A stretch of DNA of 64,000 bases, taken from NCBI RefSeq assembly GCF_026262505.1, contig NC_067207.1, positions 28,488,082 through 28,552,081 on the forward strand. Reading direction: 5' to 3'. The notes under the pieces are model-generated. The model made no database searches. It was not told the DNA's origin and saw nothing but the letters and a program-made list of their open reading frames with translations. This document shows positions 19,363-29,889 of the stretch, piece by piece (the first letter of the stretch is position 1; every line of letters starts with the position of its first letter). The DNA comes from Trichomonas vaginalis G3 (taxonomy: Eukaryota; Parabasalia; Trichomonadida; Trichomonadidae). Made by a program: the position numbers and the translations under genes.

Positions 19363-21258
19363 TTATAAAGATAAATCATTAAATAGTTTGACAAGTGAAT
19401 CTAATTGCAATTTGGTCTCTTCATCAACTTCACCTACAAATTGAATAAATTCGTTCAAAACTTTGATTAATTCTGCTTTCAAGATCTCCAAAACAGCTTG
19501 TAAGTGGTCCTTTTTCTCAATGTGAGCTGTAATCTTTGAAGCAATGGAAGTTTTGAAATGTTCTGAAACAATTGTTTTTACACCTTCAATTGCTGAAAGA
19601 ATCTGGCTTTTCTCCTTTCCTTTTCTTGCAATAAGATTGACAAGTGGCTGAACAAGCATTTGAGTTGCATTTGAAGTCAAAGATTTGAAAGTTAACGATG
19701 TTTGGCTCTCCAAATCCTTTCTGGCATCAATAGTTGACGAAACAACCCTTGTTAGATTGGCAACACTATATAAAAGACCCTTTTCGCCCTTCAATTGATA
19801 AGCAGTTGAATCAAACCTTAATAATCTCGACAAATACTCGGTAACTGGTTCGAAATCGATGGATTGGGTTGTTCCAACGAACTTGGAATCGAAGTTTCCG
19901 AGCTGATCCCTAAGGATCAATAAGTGGCCGAGTAAATAAGCGTCAGATTCAATTGGATCCTCTTTAAACTTCTTTGATTCATTGATAATCGTCTGTAGAC
20001 AATTGGTAAGAAGCTGACAGGCGACTTCTCCGAACGTTTCAGGAGGTAATGCGTAGTATAATAAAGATAATAAGTCAATTGTCTTCAATGAAGCATTTTG
20101 AGGGTCAGATGTTGCTTCCTGGGATGATAATTCAACTCTAAACAATAGTCTTTCTTGAGCATCTGAAAGTAAAGTTGAAAAATATTTCCGAAGTTTCTCA
20201 GAACCGATCGGTGTGCGGCTAATTTCATCTTGGAGCATCTGCCCACTTAAAACTATGCATGCATTTGAGAGTTCTTTGACGTCTGTAACTCTTAATAAGG
20301 TAGAAATACAAGATTGATAAAAAAGTTGGCCAATATTCGAAACTAAATCAGCAAAACATTTTCCATATGACGGGTGAGCATCAAAATTAAAGAAATTCTT
20401 GCACAACTCGTGTTCTTTCAGACAATAATTTAAAATTTCCATTGCACGACTTCTTAAATTGGAAATCTCACAAATAGGAACTGAAAGAATCGGAGTCAGT
20501 AACTTAATTCTCGTGTCTTTGTAAATGCTTAAAATATCTAAGAAATTTGGCGTTTTTTCGCACATTGTATATAATCTGCGTATTCTATTTGTATCAGTAA
20601 TGAATTTTACGTATATATCATTCTTATATTGAGCTTCATCTCTCTTATTCAAAAGAATTAAATATGATATGCGATTAAATGTTGTAGACATGAAATCTTT
20701 GATGAGATCTGTAACTTTCTGTTGATTTGACTGATATTTAAGATAATAGTTTCTTGAATCTTTGAATTTTGGATTAACTTCGAAAAATCTAATTCCGTTT
20801 TCTATAATTTTGAGGTTGTTTTGGAAATCTGGACTGAGAACCGAAAAGATGGGTGATTTGAAATCTACTGTAATTTTTTCTAAATCATCAAAATAATGTA
20901 AAATTGAATCAATTGAGCGTACAAATATGTCTAATCTCTGTTCAGCTGCTAGCTGTGAATCACACTCACCATGAATAAGCTCTGCATTTGCGGAAATAAC
21001 TTTTCTTTTATCTTCAGCAAGTTGTAGCTGTTCTTTGCATTCTTTTATCTTATCAATTAAGTATTCTGCTGATTCTATCATCTTTTCTGTTTTATCGCGC
21101 TTGATATCTATATATTTTAGAGTGGTATCATTATCTAAAATATTTTGATAATTCTCAAATTCGGGCATTTCATCTGGTATATTATCAGCATATGAAGGAC
21201 CCGGTGGCTTTATCTTTTCAACGGCAACACGCCAATCCATTGGGACTTCAATATTCAT
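19363..21258 (-). CDS. COG3: Conserved oligomeric Golgi complex subunit 3 (COG3/Sec34)
   Basis: COG is the tether for retrograde vesicles within the Golgi; COG3 is in lobe A. The 631-residue helical product carries a coiled-coil start (about 45-95, KTEKMIESAEYLIDKIKECKE), then the stretch SANAELIHGECDSQLAAEQRLDIFVRSI and YFDDLEKI, followed by FFEVNPKFKDSRNYYLKYQSNQQKVTDLI, which is the conserved N-terminal signature of COG3. The rest is a CATCHR-type helical rod without motifs. It is shorter than human COG3 (828) but near other protist forms. ATG 21258 begins MNIEVPMDWR. It is divergent from the ankyrin gene across 132 bp. Confidence 0.85.
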   Translation of the reverse strand: MNIEVPMDWRVAVEKIKPPGPSYADNIPDEMPEFENYQNILDNDTTLKYIDIKRDKTEKMIESAEYLIDKIKECKEQLQLAEDKRKVISANAELIHGECDSQLAAEQRLDIFVRSIDSILHYFDDLEKITVDFKSPIFSVLSPDFQNNLKIIENGIRFFEVNPKFKDSRNYYLKYQSNQQKVTDLIKDFMSTTFNRISYLILLNKRDEAQYKNDIYVKFITDTNRIRRLYTMCEKTPNFLDILSIYKDTRIKLLTPILSVPICEISNLRSRAMEILNYCLKEHELCKNFFNFDAHPSYGKCFADLVSNIGQLFYQSCISTLLRVTDVKELSNACIVLSGQMLQDEISRTPIGSEKLRKYFSTLLSDAQERLLFRVELSSQEATSDPQNASLKTIDLLSLLYYALPPETFGEVACQLLTNCLQTIINESKKFKEDPIESDAYLLGHLLILRDQLGNFDSKFVGTTQSIDFEPVTEYLSRLLRFDSTAYQLKGEKGLLYSVANLTRVVSSTIDARKDLESQTSLTFKSLTSNATQMLVQPLVNLIARKGKEKSQILSAIEGVKTIVSEHFKTSIASKITAHIEKKDHLQAVLEILKAELIKVLNEFIQFVGEVDEETKLQLDSLVKLFNDLSL

Positions 21259-21390
21259 TCGGTAACTAAAATAATCATTTTTTCCCCCTAAATATTTAAA
21301 TCAAATCAAGCAAAGGGATAGATTTGTTTACTACAAATGACATTTTTTTGACTCGTCAAGATTACCAATTGAATGACATTTTTTTAGTAA

Positions 21391-23550
21391 ATGTTTAATC
21401 AAGATGATTCCAATGCAATTTACAGATTTATTGTTGATGACGACGCAGAATCATTAGCTTCGATCCTTTCAAATTACGAAAATCCTAATTTGATGCTGCA
21501 GGAACCAACTGATTACAAATATCCCAGGATAATAGCTAATTCACCTTGTCCAATTCATGTTGCTGCATTTTTTGGATCTGAAAATTGTTACGATTCTCTC
21601 TTAAATTATGGTGCAGATGAAAAAATTAAATATTTAAATACATGGGAAGTGCGCCATTTTGCTGCAATTGGAGGACAATTATCTATTCTGCGCAGATTCT
21701 CAGATATTGATGACTATTCTATGATATATGCAATTCGATATGGAAATCTTGATTGTGTAAAATTCATTTGGTCAAAAGGCATTGATTTTTCAAGTGATTA
21801 TGCCTTTGTTCATGAAGCTTGTGAATCTAAATCCCTCGAGATTGTTCAATTTATTTATGAACAATGTCCAGATTTTGTAAAAATTGCTAGCAGATATTAT
21901 GGTGATGAAAATGCTCTAATGCGTGCAGCAAAGAGCGGATGCGTTGATATTGTCAACTTTCTTCTCAAGTTAGGTTTAAGAGACAACATAACTTCTGGAA
22001 CTGGTCTTACAGCGATTTATCTTGCAGCTAGAGTTGGATCTCTTTCATGCGTTAAAGCTCTCGTTGAGTCAGGATCTCGTTTCAAGCGTCGTCGCAGGAA
22101 GTATAACTGTTTCGTTGAAGCAGCAACTCAAGGACATTTAGATATCGTTAAGTACCTTCTCGACAAAGGAATTGATATCAATATAACGACAAGTGATGGA
22201 TATGACGCACTAACATGCGCAATTGAAAAAGGAAGATATTCTGTTGTTAAGTACTTACTAATGAAAGGAGCAAAGAAAACAATAGATATTAAGGAATTCG
22301 CTCTGGCTACTCCAGAAATATATGATCTCTTCATAAATCATTTTGGAAAGATAGATCCGATTTCAGTATTTGAGAAATTAGCCTCCAATGATTTCAAAAA
22401 TATTAATTTAACAAAGCATTTATTTGAGAATTACATAAATTTGGATGATCTACCACTTGATTTGATCTCAAAAATATTTTACTGCGATAAATTCCTAAAT
22501 CGAAAAATTCTCAAGGAAATTTGGAATACGAAAGGATTTTTAACTTGCAATCAAAATAACCCTTTCCTATTTTGCAGGGACAGCCAGCAGTTTGTTTTTC
22601 TTTTCAATTGCGGATTCAAGCTTCCAAAGGATTGCAAATTGAAAGATCATATAATAGAGGACGCTTTAACTGATTACCGCTACACAAATTCTAAACTCAT
22701 AGACTTTGTTGAAGACATTGGATCACTCGATATCCAGTATATCGTTTTCAGACTTGTCAAAAATTACAACGAAAACGATGATCGAATCAATGAGCTTAAT
22801 AGCATTATATTTGAAAGATTAAGACAAGCAGGTCCGATTAAGTATTCTCTGTCTCCAATTCTATTTGGTTACAGATTGATTGGAACATCTAATTTCCTCA
22901 GATATCCATATTTTTGTGAGATTTTTGATCAAATGGATAATAGGACCAGATATGAAATTTTCACTAGAGATTTAATTTTTTCAGCAAAATATTTGGACAA
23001 ATATGAACATATGTTAAAGAGAGGTTTCAGTTTTTCCTCTGGGAAATATGAAGAAAATGTTCTTCACCTTTTGATGAGATATTCAAAATTGGATTCAGTT
23101 GCTGAGTATAAGCAAATTGCTGAATTCTTCATCAAAGCTGGTTGCAATATCAATCAGACGAATCGAAGTGGAGAACCCCCATTATTTTATACTAACAATC
23201 CAAATGCAATACAAGCTATCCTAGAGCTCGGAGCAGATCCAAATATTCAAAATTTTTCAGGTTATAGTGCGCTCCATCTTGCATGCCAATTTAAAAAATT
23301 GTACTTAGTGAAGCTACTTCTTGATTATGGAGCAGATCCAAATAAAAAGACAAAAAGAGGATTATCACCTCTTGCTATTGCCATAAGCAATAACCAATCA
23401 GATATTGCATTTTACTTAATACAGCACGGTGCAAAAATAAGCGAATTTCCTGGAGGTAGTGAAAACTGCCTTGAGGAAGCAAAAATGCTTTATACTCGCG
23501 ATTTAAATTTCAAAAAAGAATTAATTGATTTGATATCTTCAAATCTTTAG
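21391..23550 (+). CDS. Ankyrin repeat protein
   Basis: The 719-residue product has ankyrin repeats in two blocks: about 50-300 (HVAAFFGSENCYDSLLNYGAD, NALMRAAKSGCVDIVNFLLKLG, AIYLAARVGSLSCVKALVESG, DALTCAIEKGRYSVVKYLLMKGA) and about 575-700 (EPPLFYTNNPNAIQAILELGAD, SALHLACQFKKLYLVKLLLDYGAD, SPLAIAISNNQSDIAFYLIQHGA). The middle is a diverged region in which repeats are hard to see. There is no membrane span or enzyme domain. Ankyrin proteins form one of the largest trichomonad families; the partner cannot be read from sequence. The start at 21391 is the first ATG after stops. Confidence 0.85.
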   Translation: MFNQDDSNAIYRFIVDDDAESLASILSNYENPNLMLQEPTDYKYPRIIANSPCPIHVAAFFGSENCYDSLLNYGADEKIKYLNTWEVRHFAAIGGQLSILRRFSDIDDYSMIYAIRYGNLDCVKFIWSKGIDFSSDYAFVHEACESKSLEIVQFIYEQCPDFVKIASRYYGDENALMRAAKSGCVDIVNFLLKLGLRDNITSGTGLTAIYLAARVGSLSCVKALVESGSRFKRRRRKYNCFVEAATQGHLDIVKYLLDKGIDINITTSDGYDALTCAIEKGRYSVVKYLLMKGAKKTIDIKEFALATPEIYDLFINHFGKIDPISVFEKLASNDFKNINLTKHLFENYINLDDLPLDLISKIFYCDKFLNRKILKEIWNTKGFLTCNQNNPFLFCRDSQQFVFLFNCGFKLPKDCKLKDHIIEDALTDYRYTNSKLIDFVEDIGSLDIQYIVFRLVKNYNENDDRINELNSIIFERLRQAGPIKYSLSPILFGYRLIGTSNFLRYPYFCEIFDQMDNRTRYEIFTRDLIFSAKYLDKYEHMLKRGFSFSSGKYEENVLHLLMRYSKLDSVAEYKQIAEFFIKAGCNINQTNRSGEPPLFYTNNPNAIQAILELGADPNIQNFSGYSALHLACQFKKLYLVKLLLDYGADPNKKTKRGLSPLAIAISNNQSDIAFYLIQHGAKISEFPGGSENCLEEAKMLYTRDLNFKKELIDLISSNL

Positions 23551-24403
23551 ATGTGAATATATAATATATTATCTTTTTTCGATTTGATTAAAAAAATTAT
23601 TCTTACTCAACAAAAAAATTTCGAAATAATAGTCAAAGAGGGTTTTACATGGGGTGGAGGGAGCTAATCTCACTTTCGAATCTGATGATGTATATAGATT
23701 AACATTTTGAATTTCATGTGGGATTACATCTTTTATACAATTCAATATGGAGTTACTTCTTAATGAAAGCAAAGATAAAAAATATATGTGTTGTTAATCA
23801 TATGAGAGATGCTGAATGTGTGAAATCATTCCTGAGGATGTATATTATTCCAGCAGACCATATGCCTTTTCTCATATTATGCCTTCCTTCTCATATAGAA
23901 ACCAATTTATATTATCGTTTTTAATGAAGAAAATAATAGTATATGATAACAAAATGCAACTCATGATGAATACAATAGATCTAGTATTAAAACTCTAATT
24001 TGCAATTCCTAATATTGCAGAGTCTTCTTCTAATTCCGGAGGCCACTATCAGCAAGTAAACCTGCAATTCTAACTGTTCCTGAGCTAGCTATAGAAATTG
24101 TATAATTTTTTCTGTTTATCAATCTTTTGACACCAAACAAAGAAATTTGATACAACTTATTCAAAAGCTAAATATGTGTAACTTTGATGAACATAATAAT
24201 GTGTTGGCATTTCCATTGTAAACAATATCTAAATTCACATCAAATATTCCTCCATAATTTGCACTTAAATCTCCAATGATACAAATCGTATGCCCCAAAA
24301 TCTTCAATTAAATACAAACCGACATGCTAAAAATAAATATATATGATGAAATTTGAGAACGTTTACACGTAAAAAGAATAAAATAAAATAGAAAAAAAGA
24401 ATC
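23551..24403. other. Intergenic region with a likely gene relic
   Basis: About 850 bp. On the minus strand, 24000-24300 can be read as short pieces such as GDLSANYGGIFDVNLDIVYNGNAN and YTISIASSGTVRIAGLLADSG, interrupted by stops. These resemble strand-turn repeats of trichomonad surface proteins, suggesting a decayed surface-protein fragment. The evidence is weak. Confidence 0.3.
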
Positions 24404-27400
24404 TTACACAACCTTTGGAGGATCAAAGAACAAAGGCTGATCATCCTTAGCAGCGATTGTTTCCTTCTCCATAACAAGAAGTGTTTCACTGTAAGCAACT
24501 TCATTCCAGACGGACATTGCGAGCCAAGCAGGAGCTGAAGAAGCGAAAATCATTGTCCACAAGAGCAAAATAGAAGGAAATGAGTTGAAGCATTCACCGA
24601 AGAAACCTTGCCAATCTCTGCTTTGTTGGTAATTTATCAAGAAAGAAGACTGGAGGATACCGGAGAAAGCAACTAACAACAACAAGTTTCCAATGAGTAA
24701 AACAAGAGAATAATAAGTCAATGTGTTCAATTGCGATGTCATGTAGAAAGAAACATTAATAACATTCGCGATATAAACAATAATTGACAAATAATCTCTT
24801 CCCAAATCCTTTCCTGAACTGGCTTGAAGGAAAGCTTCTCCTGTTAATAAATAAGCGACTAACATTGTTGCGACAGCCTGGTAAACAGCCAAATACATCC
24901 ATGACAAGTTCTTCAATGAGATTGTCAATGGATTTCTCAGTTTCTTGTATAAGAAAGACAATCTGTAAAGGAAATTCTCTGAAACGTCTTTCTCAAACAA
25001 AATGGCCAACATAGGAATGAATGTCCAGATCTGATTGAACGTGAGTAAAGAAAAAGGACCAAAGAATGACTGTCCGGAATAGCCAGTCCATATTTGATAA
25101 ATTGCTTGACACATTCCAAATGCCAATGCTTTGTAGAATGAAAAGTGGACGGCAAGAACAGATCTGTGGAGTGCTGTGTGTCCGTGAATCAGGATTAATC
25201 TGCAGAGTGATCTGAATGAAGGAACAGCAAAATCACATGATGAATAAGCGGAATGGCCGTCTTCTGCAAGCATGCCAATTCCGACATCCGCTGTGCGGAG
25301 AAGCTGTGTATCGTTTGCGCCATCGCCTACAGCAAGAACTCTACGACCTGTAAGTTGAAGGCCGGCAACGATATCGGCTTTTGTTTGTGGTTTGCAGCGG
25401 TAGAAAATTACGCATCTCGCACGGAAAAGTGCTTCAACGAATCCTTCATGCTGCATGGCGTTGTTGAGGATGTTGGAGGACATGGAGTCGACGAGAACGG
25501 TAAAGGAGTTCTCTGGAACTTGCTGGGCCTTGTCTTTGAAATCATCGAGATCATTCATGAGGTTGTTGTCTCGGATATGGACAATTTTCTCATTTGTCCT
25601 GATAAAATTGAGACTGGCTGCTGTAATGATGGTGTTTTTGGCCGCATCTCCGGTAGCAATCCAAATTTTGAGTCCTGCTTGCTGTAAAACATCAACTGTG
25701 ATCTGTACATCTTGCTGGAGAGCATCTTCGATACCAATAGTGCCTAAGTATGTCATATCTGTGTATATTTCATCTGTGGTCAGAGATTCACTGTACTTTT
25801 CGAGCTTCTTGTACGAAACTCCGAGGGTTCTGAGGCCTCTCATCTGCAACTTATCGAACAGAATTGACTGTGGACCACTGTTTTTCGTGCAAACTGGAAT
25901 GACACAATCTGGAGCACCTTTTGTATAAGCGTAGTAGCCGTTTTGGTCTTCAACAATTACAGTCATTCTGAAATCGCTGCGGTTGAATGGTAAAACGCGC
26001 ATTATCTTATATTCATAATTTCCGAAAGGAGCAGTTACGCAAGCTCTATCCTGGGAAATCCTATGGAATGAGAAGCCAAGCTCCATGAGACCCTTGATAA
26101 TGGCGATTTCATCAGCGGAAGAGCCGAATAATTCATTTTGCTCCGTAATGTTGACAGAATGGCAAATGGACAAAGCTTTCATGATCTCTACAATATCAGT
26201 ATCATCACCTGGCTCTGCAAGGACCTTCTTGAGGTTGTCATCTACTTGAATTGAAGCTGCTTCGCCTTCTCCATAAGCTTCCTTGCCAACGTAAAGGGAA
26301 ATCCAATCAAGGGAATTCTTTGTAAGTGTTCCTGTCTTATCAGCAACGATAACATCGATGGCACCAAGGTTTTCAGTGATATTTGTTGACAAAGCTTGGA
26401 CAGAAACTCCTGTCATTGGGTCTACGAAGTTAAGATCTTGAGAAATGAATATACCGTAGATAAACCTATAGACAGGAAGTATCAGTTTCAGAGTAATTGG
26501 AATTAAGAAAGATAACAACAACATATTCCTTATAATGAAGACCAAAGCTACGAAGAACTTGATATCCTTGTAAACTTTGATTTCTCCTATGTAAGAATCC
26601 TTATAAAGCTTATGTTGATTTTCTGTATAGAAATAACCCAAAAGACCAAGAATAATTGCAAGGACGAGTTGAACAGTGAACATAACAACTGTAAGTTTCT
26701 CGAGATAAACATCAATTAATGTTCTTCTTGCGATATAACTGATTTTAGAACTTACAGTGCGGCAATGGGATCCTGTGTAAATCGCAAGGAAGTAGAAGAC
26801 ACCTGAGTTCTGAACAATCGATCCGCGCTCTACGAAGTGAGAATTATCAAATGAAGTAATAATATCGCCGTTTTCGTGGATTTCGAATTTGGAAATTGAT
26901 TTACTAGCTCTTGGGTTTGCATCGCTATGAGGATCTGGTGTTGCTCCTGTATGTTGGATCAAACATTCACCGGAAATTTCTCTTGTTTCAATTTGTGGTG
27001 AAGTAGCATCAACATAACCTGAAATATTCATCAGATTGGTGCTGTCTGGTATGCGAATCGGGTATTTATCTTTTGGTTTTGTTTCGCCATCAATTGTCGA
27101 AGTGTTAATTAAAACGGAAATCTGGTCTGTTTTCAGAACTATGCAGTCGCAAGGAAGCGGCGTGTGATCATCAATTTGAATTATATCTCCAGGTATAATT
27201 TTATGATACTTAAATTTGCATTCTTTATGATCTCTGAAGACTGTATAGCTATAATTTTCGTTCATTTTGATGGATTTCGCTGTTTTATGGAAATCCCATG
27301 CTTGAATAAGATATGAAAGAATGAAAACAATCAATAAAGGAAGGAATGTTGTAAGTGCGTCTGTAGATGCGTGTTCTTCAAGTAAAACCTGGAAGATACC

Positions 27401-27568
27401 AAGAATTAAGAAGTAAATTGAGTAAAAAGAGTTTAATTCGACAAGTAAAACTTGCCAAGCAAGGACAAAGTATCTAAGAATAGATGTACTCTGCTTATTT
27501 CTTGGAAAATTTGCATTCTGAGTTGAATCTCCAATAACAACGTGATGAGCTTGTTGATTATTCTCCAT
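24404..27568 (-). CDS. P4-type ATPase (phospholipid flippase)
   Basis: P4-ATPases move phospholipids to the cytosolic leaflet of the plasma membrane and Golgi. The 1054-residue product has the P-type order: actuator loop with PGDIIQIDDHTPLPCDC and DGETKPKDK, M4 with LIPITLKLI, phosphorylation site DKTGTLTKN, nucleotide domain with FNRSDFRMTVIV and YTKGAPDCVIP, hinge GDGANDTQLLRTADVGIGM, then six C-terminal spans including GYSGQSFFGPF and PMLAILFEKDVSENFLYR, typical P4 words. Two sites differ from most P4 enzymes: the actuator loop usually reads DGETNLK, and M4 usually reads PISL. ATG 27568 (MENNQQAHHV) is chosen; the frame runs on to 27610 without an ATG. A CDC50-like beta subunit would be expected elsewhere. 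Confidence 0.88.
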   Translation of the reverse strand: MENNQQAHHVVIGDSTQNANFPRNKQSTSILRYFVLAWQVLLVELNSFYSIYFLILGIFQVLLEEHASTDALTTFLPLLIVFILSYLIQAWDFHKTAKSIKMNENYSYTVFRDHKECKFKYHKIIPGDIIQIDDHTPLPCDCIVLKTDQISVLINTSTIDGETKPKDKYPIRIPDSTNLMNISGYVDATSPQIETREISGECLIQHTGATPDPHSDANPRASKSISKFEIHENGDIITSFDNSHFVERGSIVQNSGVFYFLAIYTGSHCRTVSSKISYIARRTLIDVYLEKLTVVMFTVQLVLAIILGLLGYFYTENQHKLYKDSYIGEIKVYKDIKFFVALVFIIRNMLLLSFLIPITLKLILPVYRFIYGIFISQDLNFVDPMTGVSVQALSTNITENLGAIDVIVADKTGTLTKNSLDWISLYVGKEAYGEGEAASIQVDDNLKKVLAEPGDDTDIVEIMKALSICHSVNITEQNELFGSSADEIAIIKGLMELGFSFHRISQDRACVTAPFGNYEYKIMRVLPFNRSDFRMTVIVEDQNGYYAYTKGAPDCVIPVCTKNSGPQSILFDKLQMRGLRTLGVSYKKLEKYSESLTTDEIYTDMTYLGTIGIEDALQQDVQITVDVLQQAGLKIWIATGDAAKNTIITAASLNFIRTNEKIVHIRDNNLMNDLDDFKDKAQQVPENSFTVLVDSMSSNILNNAMQHEGFVEALFRARCVIFYRCKPQTKADIVAGLQLTGRRVLAVGDGANDTQLLRTADVGIGMLAEDGHSAYSSCDFAVPSFRSLCRLILIHGHTALHRSVLAVHFSFYKALAFGMCQAIYQIWTGYSGQSFFGPFSLLTFNQIWTFIPMLAILFEKDVSENFLYRLSFLYKKLRNPLTISLKNLSWMYLAVYQAVATMLVAYLLTGEAFLQASSGKDLGRDYLSIIVYIANVINVSFYMTSQLNTLTYYSLVLLIGNLLLLVAFSGILQSSFLINYQQSRDWQGFFGECFNSFPSILLLWTMIFASSAPAWLAMSVWNEVAYSETLLVMEKETIAAKDDQPLFFDPPKVV

Positions 27569-28182
27569 CACTGTTGTATTTTTTTTAGAACCTAAAAAAT
27601 TAGTTGTCACATTTTTGAGAATAAAAATTAATATTGAAAAATTGAACTAACCTTGATGTTTTCCATCTTCGAAGTTTGGTGAGTTATCAAGTTATACATA
27701 ATTATACCTAAATATTAAAAAATAATGGGATAATTTTTCATTTTGCAGACGGCATTTATTTGTAAATTATTCAATTTTTGAATACTTTACGTTCCAAATT
27801 GTGGAGTTGAATAAAGTTTGATTGAAAGCAACTCAGCTTTATGATATTTATCAAAGCGTACTAGAAATAAATGCTACACTTTATAAACACGTTCATGATA
27901 TGAAATTTGATTGTATTCCATACTAAAAGGAATTGCATTCAATGATTTGATTTCATATAGGTTTAATAACAATGAATTATCTAATAGAGATAGAGATATA
28001 ACTAGTCATCATATTTATCTTTTCCAAATCCATAGATTAGAAATTTTCAAATTATTGCGAAGTGAAATTTTTCTAATTTTGTTTTTATTGGTTGTTAGGT
28101 GTTGAGAAGCTTCTATTTTAATTTGACGAAATTTTATTATTAAATCAAAATCTGCGGTTTTTTTCACTCTCTCAATTTAGTC
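27569..28182. other. Intergenic region between divergent flippase and SANT genes
   Basis: About 610 bp, AT-rich. Apart from the initiator at 28164 I see no gene or repeat. Confidence 0.5.
28164..28168 (+). promoter_or_regulatory. Initiator TCACT of the SANT protein gene
   Basis: TCACT after a T-run matches TCA(+1)Y(T/A), with the putative +1 A at 28166, 17 bases before ATG 28183. Confidence 0.5.
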
Positions 28183-29355
28183 ATGTCAACTCCTCCTCGA
28201 GAGGACCTCAACAACTTTCTTGTTCCGCATTCTACATCGGTGAGTCCGAAGGCTGTTGGCACTACTATAAATCTACCGAAGCAAAGTTCGCCTTGGTTGA
28301 CTGTTCCTCCTTCTACAGATGCCCACACTCCCTCAGTGATAAAACACGGAAATCCGATGCCAGTTCGATCCATTTCCACCCTGAGTTTCCATGATACAAA
28401 AGATGCCATATCATCAGCTGCACCTTTCCCATCAATTCCATCCAAGCTCGAAGTTCAGACTGCTAAGAACGAAACTGATGCAGAAATCAACCAACTGAAG
28501 GCAGAGCTTGCATCTCTTCAATATGAAAGAAAGTCTTTTGACCACATTGCACAAGCATTAACTCCAAACACGAATACACATGGAATTCACGAATATCGTG
28601 GACTAATCATGCTCGATACTACTATACAATCTATTATGCAAGATAATCAGAGAAAAGCTAAAGAAGCGCAAAATAACGCGTTGGTCGCATCAACTCATAA
28701 CCTGACAGATACAAAACACATGTTACCAATGTATAGACATATCGTAGATTACCCTCAATTCAAGTCAACAATCGAAACTAACTCCGATTTACTTGTTCCA
28801 ATGATAGGAATTAGATATGGCGAAACTCTTACATTAAGAGAAAAGGAAGATGAGCTCACACAGAAGTACAAAGAATTGGACGCTCCTTGGCAATACCGTC
28901 AGAAAATTATTGATGAATATAATGACAGAACTGGTGAGAAATCTGAGACATGGCCTTCAGAATTTAACTTTGAGAGACCAAATCCTGATGAAGCATCCCG
29001 TCTGAAATGGGCTGCTGAGGATATTCCGCAGATTTTAGCAAATGAAGAAAAATTAGCCAGAACTTATATTGATACAAACGCTTTCGTTTCTGAACCTATT
29101 TCTCAATTCAAACAATACAAAAACAGACTCACGTGGACTGAAGAAGAAAAAACAATTTTCGTCGAAAAATACAGACAACATCCTAAAGATTTCGCAAAGA
29201 TAGCAGATGCATTACCAGAAAAGGATGTTAAACAAGTTATAGAGTTTTATTATTTGAATAGATATCATCTCAATCTTAAAGAGAACGAAGGTGCAGCAAA
29301 GAGACGCGGAGGAAACAAGAAGGTTATTACGGAAGGCTCAAAGAAGAATTATTGA
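28183..29355 (+). CDS. N-CoR/SMRT (SNT1)-like corepressor with DAD/SANT domain
   Basis: N-CoR, SMRT and yeast SNT1 recruit and activate class I histone deacetylases through a deacetylase-activation domain fused to a SANT fold. The 390-residue product has a Ser/Pro-rich N-terminus, a coiled coil at about 88-125 (EINQLKAELASLQYERKSF), a helical middle, and at about 290-380 YIDTNAFVSEPISQFK, LTWTEEEKTIFVEKYRQHPKDF, KIADALPEKDVKQVIEFYYLNRY and KRRGGNKK. The HPK(D/N)F, the YYL helix and the KRRG(G/R)N end are the pattern of N-CoR SANT1, unlike plain Myb repeats. The second SANT and receptor-binding parts of animal N-CoR are absent. A Set3/N-CoR-like histone deacetylase complex is a fair inference. 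Confidence 0.75.
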   Translation: MSTPPREDLNNFLVPHSTSVSPKAVGTTINLPKQSSPWLTVPPSTDAHTPSVIKHGNPMPVRSISTLSFHDTKDAISSAAPFPSIPSKLEVQTAKNETDAEINQLKAELASLQYERKSFDHIAQALTPNTNTHGIHEYRGLIMLDTTIQSIMQDNQRKAKEAQNNALVASTHNLTDTKHMLPMYRHIVDYPQFKSTIETNSDLLVPMIGIRYGETLTLREKEDELTQKYKELDAPWQYRQKIIDEYNDRTGEKSETWPSEFNFERPNPDEASRLKWAAEDIPQILANEEKLARTYIDTNAFVSEPISQFKQYKNRLTWTEEEKTIFVEKYRQHPKDFAKIADALPEKDVKQVIEFYYLNRYHLNLKENEGAAKRRGGNKKVITEGSKKNY

Positions 29356-29889
29356 TGTTATTATATTTTTTTATATTTTTGTATAAATTTTGATTATTGT
29401 AATATGTCTCTCTTTTTTGATTCTTATCAATTATACAATTAATGGTAATTCTGTTTAGAATCATAAATTTCTTCAAAAATCTAATTTAATTTTATCAGTA
29501 TTTATGACATGGCATCATCTTAAGTAGTTATATATGAAATATGCACATAAATTCTTCATAAAATAGACGCATCTGAAAGATTCATTTTATAAAATCAGCA
29601 TAGAGTTTTTTTTTATTGCAGCATATATGTAGGTATATATGAAATAACTGCAGGAAGGTTATTTTGTAAGGTTTATCAGCGCATATCAATATAATTCAGA
29701 AAAAATCGGTATATTTTTTTGAATTGGTTTGTTTTTTTGCCAAAAAATGTTTGTATGACATGGATTCACATGGTAAAATCATTTGTGGCTTAGTAGAAAG
29801 TAGTTATTATACGGTAAATAACTCAGAAACAGAGAAATCTTTTGATATTATTGTCAAAAAAAATTACTAACGATTTTTATTTCAACATA
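29356..29889. other. AT-rich intergenic region
   Basis: About 530 bp with poly-T runs. No gene or structured repeat seen. The next gene starts six bases after TCAAC (29882), an imperfect initiator. Confidence 0.5.

Noticed and set aside
27569-27680. Possible intron (GGTTAGT ... ACTAATTTTTTAG) upstream of the flippase
   Set aside because: It lacks the trichomonad ACTAACACACAG branch/3' site, and splicing would not give an open frame into the protein.
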